Below, piece after piece: positions 58,318 through 64,000 of a DNA stretch of 64,000 bases. The DNA lies in the NCBI GenBank assembly GCA_902798285.1, contig CADBVZ010000011.1:1-64000 (forward strand), in the 5' to 3' direction. The notes below the pieces were generated by a model. That model had not been told where the DNA came from and did no database searches. It was given only the letters and a program-made list of their open reading frames with translations. The position numbers and the translations under genes were made by a program. Origin of the DNA: an uncultured Prevotella sp. Lineage in GTDB: Bacteria > Bacteroidota > Bacteroidia > Bacteroidales > Bacteroidaceae. Every line of letters begins with the position of its first letter. Positions within the stretch are counted from its first letter, which is position 1.

Positions 58318-60340
58318 ACTCTGTTCGCCTGTTCAACTGGTGACACTGTTCCTGCTGTTCCTCTGGGAGCGTGCTGATAAACTCCTCGTTGAGTACGTCG
58401 CCCTCCTTGAGGAACAGATATTTTTCTGCCACCTTTCGTTTGATGTGCTTCGGCCTGCCCTCGCCATATCCCTTGGGCGTCAGTCGGTCAGCAGCGATAC
58501 CGTGCTGAATCAGATAGCTTACCACGCTCTCAGCCCTTCGTTGCGATAGTTTCTCATTATACTCGTCCGAACCTCTGCAGTCCGTATGGGCAGATAGTTC
58601 TATGGTTACGTTGGGGTTCTCGTTGAGTGTCCTCACCAGCTCGTCGAGTGCTGTAGCCGATTCCGGACGAAGGGTGGCCTTGTTGAAGTCGTAGAAGATG
58701 TTTTCTATCAGCACAGGTGCAGAGATATTAGCCAGTGGGAACTGGAGCACGTGCTCTTCCGACGCCTTTGAACTCTCCACCCTTAGTTCCTGCTGATGGT
58801 TCAGATAGCCCTTGCAGGTGGCCAACAGCACATAGTCTACACCAGGCTTCACCTCCTGCGTAAACGATCCGTCGCCACGCACGCTGAGTCTTAGGTTGGT
58901 TCCGTCATTACCCACCATATACACCTGGGCTGCAGGCAGTTCGTAGCCATCCTGCTCGTACACCCATCCTTTCACCGTTTGTACTATCTCAGGGTTGTAG
59001 AAACTGTATATGTGGTCGTTGCCCCTCAGGTCGCCACGACTCGAACAGAAGTAGCCTTGATTCCTCTTTCCCTCAAAGGTCATCCCGAAGTCATCCCCCT
59101 GAGAGTTTAATGGCCACCCTAAATGCTCTAATTTAGAGGTGAGAGGTGAGAGGATTCCCGCTGACGCGCCTACCCGTAGCCTTTGAGAGGTGAGAGATTC
59201 TGCTTTCATGATGAAAATGTCCAGACCTCCGAAACCTGGGTGACCATTCGATGAGAAGTACAGATCACCATTCGGACGGAAAGTGGGAAACATCTCGTCA
59301 CCAGGCGTGTTGATGGGTGCCCCCAGATTCTCCACTACACCCGTTTCGCCGTGACTCAGCAGTCGGCATCGCCAGATGTCCAAACCACCCATACCACCAG
59401 GCATATCGCTTACAAAGTAGAGCCATTCGCCATTGGGCGACACAGCAGGGTGGGCAAAACTCGAGGCCGTATCCTTCGAGATGACGAGTTCTGTGGGTTT
59501 GCTCCAGGCAGCATCCGTACGTTGCGACACCACGATAGTAGCATAACGGGGATAGTTTGGATGCGTCTTACACTGGGTGAGATACATCGTGTGTCCATCG
59601 GGCGAGAAACAACAGGCGCCTTCGTCAAAGTCGGAGTTCAGTTCCGAGTCTATGCTCTGTGGCTTGCCCCAACGTCCCTGATCGTCCTTCTGTGAGAGGA
59701 AGATGTCGGCAGCCTTAGCACCAGTAATTCCACTGAGGTCGTCGCCCTGCGCCTGATTACGTGTGGATGTAAAATACAACTGGTTGTGCTCATCTCCACC
59801 CAACATCGGAGAGTAGTCGTCGCGCCGCGAGTTAAACACATCCATGCGCTTCACGATATAGTCCGATCCAGCCTTCTTCCACTCTGGAGCCTTCTGCGCT
59901 GAGTTCTGTCCGTTCCTCGCCAGCTTCAACAAATCTCTCACCTCTCGTCCCTCACCTCTTGTCTCTAAACTGTCAATCGCAATGGCAAACTGCTTCTCCG
60001 CTTCCTTATATTGTCCGTTCTTCAGGTAGAGTTGTCCCAGATAAAGATGTGTCAGCGAGTCAGCCTTCTTGTAGCGCACCACGTTGTTATAGGCGTTGAT
60101 GGCCTTTGTGGTGGCATTGATTCTGCGATAACACTCAGCCAGTTTCTGGGCGCGCTCGCCTCTCAGGTTGCGCTCCTTTGTGGGCGTCTGCGAATATGCC
60201 TTCTTGTATTGCTCTGCCGCGTCGTAGTATTCGCCCACGGCATAGTATTTATCACCCTTCTTCACAGCCTGATCTGCTCCGCAACTCAAAAGGAGCACGG
60301 AGCAGATCAGTGTGTATATTGTGTAGAGATACTTTCGCAT
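58229..60340 (-). CDS. PorE-like OmpA-family lipoprotein (TPR, PD40 propeller, CRD, OmpA)
   Basis: A 703-residue lipoprotein (Cys 20 in SVLLLSC). TPR helices at 25-140, a beta-propeller with PD40 motifs at 165-440 (ACCFSPDGHTMYLTQ, PAVSPNGEWLYFVSDMPGG, PTFRPNGDLYFSSNGHPG), a carboxypeptidase-like domain at about 455-530, and an OmpA peptidoglycan-binding domain (SAHTDCRGSDEYNEKLSQRRAESV) at about 545-680. This is the order in PorE of the type IX secretion system, though similar proteins occur without it; no other T9SS gene is here. Residues 382-401 are a heptamer/core insertion in the propeller, and ETRGEGREVRDLL near 125-137 is also array-coded. The C-terminal 30 residues overlap the gene on the other strand. 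Confidence 0.88.
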   Translation of the reverse strand: MRKYLYTIYTLICSVLLLSCGADQAVKKGDKYYAVGEYYDAAEQYKKAYSQTPTKERNLRGERAQKLAECYRRINATTKAINAYNNVVRYKKADSLTHLYLGQLYLKNGQYKEAEKQFAIAIDSLETRGEGREVRDLLKLARNGQNSAQKAPEWKKAGSDYIVKRMDVFNSRRDDYSPMLGGDEHNQLYFTSTRNQAQGDDLSGITGAKAADIFLSQKDDQGRWGKPQSIDSELNSDFDEGACCFSPDGHTMYLTQCKTHPNYPRYATIVVSQRTDAAWSKPTELVISKDTASSFAHPAVSPNGEWLYFVSDMPGGMGGLDIWRCRLLSHGETGVVENLGAPINTPGDEMFPTFRPNGDLYFSSNGHPGFGGLDIFIMKAESLTSQRLRVGASAGILSPLTSKLEHLGWPLNSQGDDFGMTFEGKRNQGYFCSSRGDLRGNDHIYSFYNPEIVQTVKGWVYEQDGYELPAAQVYMVGNDGTNLRLSVRGDGSFTQEVKPGVDYVLLATCKGYLNHQQELRVESSKASEEHVLQFPLANISAPVLIENIFYDFNKATLRPESATALDELVRTLNENPNVTIELSAHTDCRGSDEYNEKLSQRRAESVVSYLIQHGIAADRLTPKGYGEGRPKHIKRKVAEKYLFLKEGDVLNEEFISTLPEEQQEQCHQLNRRTEFTVLRTTYGLFDKAGKLIRKPAPAQPPRD
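59136..59196 (-). repeat. heptamers plus variant palindromic core, in frame in the PorE-like gene
   Basis: The core 59154-59184 is 31 bp. The CGAGC-AAA-GCTCG part is replaced by a short CTGACGC segment while the CTAC-CC-GTAG half is unchanged. GAGGTGA heptamers flank it. Confidence 0.88.
59934..59968 (-). repeat. second heptamer array in the PorE-like gene
   Basis: CTCTCAC/CTCTCGT/CCCTCAC/CTCTTGT units, in frame between TPR and propeller regions. Confidence 0.8.
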
Positions 60341-60389
60341 ACCTTATTAATAACGCGCGAGGCATGCGAATTATTATATTCCTAAGCCT

Positions 60390-61388
60390 TTATTTCACCT
60401 GTGCAAAGGCCTTTTCTATGTCTGAGGCAGTAATCTCTGTCAGTTCTCTGTCTGAGAGGTTCGATTTGCCTTCCAGTCGGTTAGCTTGCATCTGTATCGA
60501 CTTCTCGAATACGTTTCTCACGTATCGCGCATTACCAAAGTTCCTGTCCTTATGCTCCACGGCATAGTCCAGCTTCTCCTTCAGCATCTCGTCGGCCTCG
60601 TCGCTGATGGTGTACTGGTTCTTCTTCATGTACATGTGGAAGATGCGCACCAGTTCTTTCGCCGTGTAGTCGGGGAAGTTGATATAACGGTTAAAGCGCG
60701 ACTGCAGTCCTGGGTTCGAGTCGATGAATCGCTTCATCTCGTTGGTGTATCCGGCAATGATCACCACCAGCTTGTCGCGATCGTCCTCCATACGCTTCAG
60801 CAGGGTCGATATAGCCTCCTGTCCGTAGTCGTTGCTCGCGTTCTCAGGCACCAGTGCATAGGCCTCGTCTATGAAGAGTACACCGTTCAGGGCAGAGTCT
60901 ACGATAGCGTTTGTCTTCGTCGCTGTCTGTCCCACGTATTCTGCCACGAGACCCGATCGGTCCGTCTCTACCGTATGACCTGTCTTCAGGATACCCAGGT
61001 CCTTGTAGATGCGTGCCACGATACGAGCCACGGTCGTCTTACCAGTACCAGGACTACCTGTAAATACCAGGTGGTACGACATCTTAGGCGTCTTCATGCC
61101 CTTCTCCTGACGCTGTTTCTGTAGCTTCACGAAGTTGGCCAGCGATTTCACCTCCTGCTTCACGTTGTCCAGACCTATCAGGTCTTCCAGCTCCTCGTAA
61201 GGATCCGTGTCGAGCACAGGGTTAATCACCACACTGTCTTTCTTCTCCTCCTGCTGTGGAGTCGATGTGGTCTCGCTTGTCGATTCGTCATTACTCTTGT
61301 CCTCGTCTGTGGGCACGAGTAGGGTGAAGATACCCAGCAGTACGAATACGATGGCTGCAGCCCACTTGTTGTTAATGTTAACATTCAT
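60390..61388 (-). CDS. membrane-anchored AAA+ ATPase (CbxX/CfqX/SpoVK-like)
   Basis: A 332-residue AAA+ protein. Residues 8-25 (KWAAAIVFVLLGIFTLLV) form an N-terminal membrane helix, then an acidic Ser/Thr-rich linker, a helix (EELEDLIGLDNVKQEVKSLA) and the ATPase core: Walker A GSPGTGKT (111-118), Walker B VLFIDEAYAL, sensor 1 VVIIAGYTNEM and arginine-finger region NPGLQSRFN. The C-terminal lid has RNFGNARYVRNVFEKSI. CbxX types remodel Rubisco, and relatives serve in sporulation or ESX secretion; the client here is unknown. Start overlaps the previous stop by four bases; topB lies two genes upstream. Confidence 0.92.
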   Translation of the reverse strand: MNVNINNKWAAAIVFVLLGIFTLLVPTDEDKSNDESTSETTSTPQQEEKKDSVVINPVLDTDPYEELEDLIGLDNVKQEVKSLANFVKLQKQRQEKGMKTPKMSYHLVFTGSPGTGKTTVARIVARIYKDLGILKTGHTVETDRSGLVAEYVGQTATKTNAIVDSALNGVLFIDEAYALVPENASNDYGQEAISTLLKRMEDDRDKLVVIIAGYTNEMKRFIDSNPGLQSRFNRYINFPDYTAKELVRIFHMYMKKNQYTISDEADEMLKEKLDYAVEHKDRNFGNARYVRNVFEKSIQMQANRLEGKSNLSDRELTEITASDIEKAFAQVK

Positions 61389-61816
61389 GATCTTATAGTT
61401 TTTAGTGATATATACACAAAATAGATAAAGTAGGGTAGTGCGTAGAAGAACACATCCCAACGGTCGGCCACACCAGGCAGCAGATTGTGTTGCTGCATCA
61501 GTTCCGAGAGGACGCCTATGACAGGTATCAACGATGCCCAGAGCAGCCGCCTTCCAGGGCGTTCACCCATGGTCAGTGCGTGTATCAGCAGGATATAGGC
61601 TGTACTCCACAAACCTCCGGGCAAGCTGTATATGATCCATTCTGGAATCGTCCATTCCGCTGCTTTCTCTCTCGCACCCTCTATCCCTTTGGCACCTGCG
61701 GCATCGATAAGCACGTTCAGCAATGTCTGTCGTGAGCGTAGCAGAACGTAGATGGTTCCACCCACAAGCAGCATCAGTGCGCTGCTCCCAAGCCAGAGGT
61801 TGCGTTGATGGGTCAT
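61385..61816 (-). CDS. small four-helix membrane protein, unknown function
   Basis: A 143-residue inner-membrane protein with hydrophobic segments at about 8-26 (LWLGSSALMLLVGGTIYVLL), 62-82, 91-107 (LLWASLIPVIGVLSEL) and 123-138 (VFFYALPYFIYFVYISL). IPEWIIYSLPGGLWSTAYILL and the end part look like VanZ-type or other small envelope proteins, but I do not recognise the family. Both ends overlap neighbours by four bases, so it is translated with topB and the AAA+ ATPase. Confidence 0.7.
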   Translation of the reverse strand: MTHQRNLWLGSSALMLLVGGTIYVLLRSRQTLLNVLIDAAGAKGIEGAREKAAEWTIPEWIIYSLPGGLWSTAYILLIHALTMGERPGRRLLWASLIPVIGVLSELMQQHNLLPGVADRWDVFFYALPYFIYFVYISLKTIRS

Positions 61817-63804
61817 TTAGGCGATTTGATTTTCTTCAGTTCGGCATCCGTCAGTACCGTCACTCGGCGATTGCTCGTGTCCGTCATCACCTCGTGCACT
61901 ATTTCTGCCACCTGCTCCTTCAGTTCGTCAATAAACTGCTTGGCGTCATATTTCTGATGCTCTATGTCGCGCAGTTTCTTCTCCCAGATACCTGTCAGCT
62001 CGCAACTCTTCAGCAGTTCCTCGCGAATCAGGTCAATGAGTTCTATGCCTGTAGGTGTGGCAATGAGTCGTTTCCTGTCACGCTTAATGTAGTGGCGCTT
62101 GAAGAGCGTCTCTATGATGCCGGCTCGCGATGACGGACGTCCTATGCCGTTCTCCTTCATGGCAGCACGCAGTGTCTCGTCCTCTACGAATTTGCCAGCC
62201 GTCTCCATGGCGCGCAGCAGCGAGGCCTCATTGTAATAAGGTGGAGGTGTAGTCCACTTCTCCGTCAGCGTAGGCTTATGCTCGCCCGATTCTCCCTTTA
62301 CGAAGGTCGGTAAGATCCTTTCAGGATCAGAGGTGAGAGGTGAGGGGTTAGAGGTGAGAGATGTGTTCTGAGATTCCTCTTCCTCTTCTTTCTCTTTTTT
62401 CTCCTTACCTTGAACAACTCTCCATCCCGGATCCAAGATCTCTTTACCTGTCACCTTAAATTCCACCACATCTTCTGCCTTTGAGATATCTCTAACCTCT
62501 AACCCCATTCCCGAGCAAAGCTCGCCTACCCGTAGCCTTTCACCACTTACCTCTGAAGATCCTCTTACCTCTCCAAGTACCGTCGTTGTGGCAAACTTAC
62601 AATCCGGTAGGAACACGCCGATGAATCTTCTTGCCACGAGGTCAAACACCTTCTGTTCGGCGTCGCTCAGTCCCTGTGGAATCACTCCCGTAGGAATAAT
62701 GGCATGGTGGTCTGTCACCTTCGATGAGTCGAACACGCGCTTCGTCTTCTTCAGCGGCTTGCCACCGATGGGTTTGATCAGCTCCGCATAAGGTGCTATG
62801 CCAGCAAACTTCGTCTGGTACAGTCCGTTCAGTGTCTGCGGACACTTAGGGTAGATGTCGTCACTCAGATATTGTGTATCCACACGTGGATAGGTGGTGA
62901 ATTTTCGCTCGTAGAGCGCTTGTATCAGGTTCAGCGTCATCTCAGCTGAGAAACCGAACTTACGGTTACAGTCCACCTGTAGCGAGGTGAGGTCATACAA
63001 CTGTGGGGGCTGTTCCTTGCCCTCCTTCTTCTCTACCTTCGTCACGGTAAAGGGCTTGCCTTCAATGGTGGCAAAGGCCTTTTCGCCTTCCTCCTTCGAT
63101 GTAAACTTACCCTTGGTGGCTGTAAAGGTAGTGTCGCGATATACTGTAGCCAGTACCCAGTAAGGCTCAGGCTTGAAGTTCTCTATCTCTTTCTGGCGAT
63201 TCACGATCAGCGCCAGAGTAGGGGTCTGCACGCGACCTATCGAGAGCACCTGTCGGTTTTGTCCGTACTTCAGCGTGTAGAGTCGAGTGGCGTTCATGCC
63301 CAGAAGCCAGTCACCGATGGCACGCGATAGTCCTGCCAGATAAAGCGGCTGATAGTCCTGCTGGTCTTTCAGGTTGGCAAAGCCCTCACGGATAGCCTCG
63401 TCGGTCATCGACGATATCCACAGTCGCTTCACGGGGCAAGTGGCCTGTGCCTTCTGCATCACCCAGCGCTGTATCAGTTCTCCTTCCTGTCCGGCGTCAC
63501 CGCAGTTCACGATGCCGTCGGCCGCCTGCATCAGGCGTTCTATGGTGGCAAATTGCTTCTTAATACCGTTATCGTCTATGAGTTTAATACCGAAGCGCTG
63601 TGGTACCATGGGCAACTGCGTCAGAGCCCAGGGCTTCCACGCTGGGGTGTAGTCGCCAGGCTCCTTCAGTGTACACAGGTGTCCGAAGGTCCATGTCACC
63701 TGGTATCCGTTTCCTTCCATATACCCATCGTGTGAGGCCGTTGCGCCGATAATGCGGGCAATGTCTCTCGCCACACTGGGTTTCTCTGCAATGCATACTA
63801 TCAT
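61813..63804 (-). CDS. topB: DNA topoisomerase III
   Basis: A 663-residue type IA topoisomerase that decatenates DNA through a single-strand break. The Toprim part has CIAEKPSVARDIA (E7) and CGDAGQEGE; the catalytic tyrosine is Y305 in FTTYPRVDTQYLS; IGRVQTPTLAL and KENGIGRPSSRAGIIE are typical. The start at 63804 fits the family and lies 9 bases after a -7 box. Two in-frame repeat inserts are present: residues about 410-438 (ERLRVGELCSGMG, core read in the opposite direction to folK) and 480-492 (TSLTSNPSPLTSD), both in the domain around the central hole. Confidence 0.95.
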   Translation of the reverse strand: MIVCIAEKPSVARDIARIIGATASHDGYMEGNGYQVTWTFGHLCTLKEPGDYTPAWKPWALTQLPMVPQRFGIKLIDDNGIKKQFATIERLMQAADGIVNCGDAGQEGELIQRWVMQKAQATCPVKRLWISSMTDEAIREGFANLKDQQDYQPLYLAGLSRAIGDWLLGMNATRLYTLKYGQNRQVLSIGRVQTPTLALIVNRQKEIENFKPEPYWVLATVYRDTTFTATKGKFTSKEEGEKAFATIEGKPFTVTKVEKKEGKEQPPQLYDLTSLQVDCNRKFGFSAEMTLNLIQALYERKFTTYPRVDTQYLSDDIYPKCPQTLNGLYQTKFAGIAPYAELIKPIGGKPLKKTKRVFDSSKVTDHHAIIPTGVIPQGLSDAEQKVFDLVARRFIGVFLPDCKFATTTVLGEVRGSSEVSGERLRVGELCSGMGLEVRDISKAEDVVEFKVTGKEILDPGWRVVQGKEKKEKEEEEESQNTSLTSNPSPLTSDPERILPTFVKGESGEHKPTLTEKWTTPPPYYNEASLLRAMETAGKFVEDETLRAAMKENGIGRPSSRAGIIETLFKRHYIKRDRKRLIATPTGIELIDLIREELLKSCELTGIWEKKLRDIEHQKYDAKQFIDELKEQVAEIVHEVMTDTSNRRVTVLTDAELKKIKSPK
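62328..62366 (-). repeat. heptanucleotide array in topB
   Basis: GAGGTGA/GAGGTGA/GGGGTTA/GAGGTGA units, in frame. Confidence 0.88.
62490..62575 (-). repeat. heptamers plus 34 bp palindromic core, in frame in topB
   Basis: Core 62507-62540 is identical to 9043-9076 on the plus strand. The topB gene runs the other way, so the element is read in reverse here. Flanks are CTAACCT and CTTACCT units. Confidence 0.92.
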
Positions 63805-63813
63805 AATTGCCTG

Positions 63814-63821
63814 CAAAGGTA
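63814..63821 (-). promoter_or_regulatory. -7 box of the topB operon
   Basis: TACCTTTG on the minus strand, 9 bases from the ATG. Confidence 0.75.
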
Positions 63822-63875
63822 CGAATTAGTAAGCAGAAAACCAAATTTTCCCCTAAAAAAGGCCCATTTTCTTCA

Positions 63876-63930
63876 ATATACCATAAATGTGGTATATGGA
63901 ATGCCACGCACGTGGGATTGTGGGAATGCC
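63876..63930 (+). promoter_or_regulatory. possible operator region
   Basis: An 8 bp inverted repeat ATATACCA/TGGTATAT (63876-63883, 63890-63897), CCACG-CA-CGTGG (63904-63915) and a direct repeat GGAATGCC (63898-63905, 63923-63930), all upstream of or overlapping the next promoter. Confidence 0.5.
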
Positions 63931-63948
63931 AAAAACCCCCTACCTTTG
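63918..63948 (+). promoter_or_regulatory. promoter of a gene beyond the window end
   Basis: TTG (63918-63920), 20-base spacer, TACCTTTG (63941-63948). No start codon of a convincing gene is reached before base 64000. Confidence 0.75.
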
Positions 63949-64000
63949 CACCCAGAAACTTATATAGTTTAAAAAGTTAAAGATTAAACATTAAAAATAA

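Noticed and set aside
1..64000. tRNA, rRNA, insertion sequence or prophage genes
   Set aside because: No cloverleaf arms, rRNA segments, transposase or integrase motifs were recognised on either strand.

Overview
The window looks like chromosomal DNA of a member of the Bacteroidota, most likely a gut- or rumen-type Prevotellaceae. The evidence is the many promoters of the form TTTG/TTG-N20-TAnnTTTG, the lack of Shine-Dalgarno sequences, SusC/SusD and TonB-receptor genes, MurF-Alr and fucokinase/GDP-fucose pyrophosphorylase fusions, and a lipoprotein with the domain order of PorE. This placement rests on recognised families and motifs, not on a database search. No tRNA, rRNA, CRISPR array, transposase or prophage was seen.

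Layout. 1-4.0 kb: a broken RND efflux pump gene, its outer-membrane partner and lpxA. 4.0-10.4 kb: a radical SAM gene facing away from a housekeeping run ftsX-DUF3098-uppP-truB-queA-folK-IMPase, then rpsO on the other strand. 10.7-13.6 kb: bipA and a thioredoxin-fold lipid-envelope or periplasmic protein. 14.1-16.1 kb (minus): trmH-like, mtnN and luxS, the last two forming the S-adenosylhomocysteine recycling and AI-2 pathway. 16.1-24.6 kb: YfhO-like membrane protein, fkp, GSCFA protein and murF-alr. 24.8-34.9 kb: a polysaccharide utilisation locus (SusC, SusD, surface glycan-binding lipoprotein, GH16, GH3) that points to beta-1,3-glucan, followed by a DUF6377 regulator-like gene. 37-45.5 kb: sensor kinase (minus), M13 peptidase, an orphan PTS IIC-like transporter, an exported KduI and a hexuronate-type MFS transporter, then a nitroreductase. 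45.5-50.6 kb: a protein like the C-terminus of NrdJ, folB, amidase, MlaD-like protein and dnaA. 50.7-56.4 kb: BtuB-like receptor, SGNH hydrolase, and folA/thyA/rsmF-like genes (minus). 56.4-58.3 kb: DUF6249, PspC, ECF sigma factor and DUF5056. 58.2-63.8 kb (minus): topB, a small membrane protein, a membrane-anchored AAA+ ATPase and a PorE-like lipoprotein.

The most striking signal is not a gene. Imperfect arrays of 7-base repeats lie between genes and, in frame, inside eleven protein-coding genes. In five of these genes the array surrounds a 31-34 bp core made of two small palindromes. The cores occur in both orientations and never break the reading frame. This resembles, by analogy only, the in-frame palindromic elements of Rickettsia. 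A second repeat type with a strict 22-base period sits in two convergent intergenic regions, and a large nested palindrome (37041-37226) lies in one of them.
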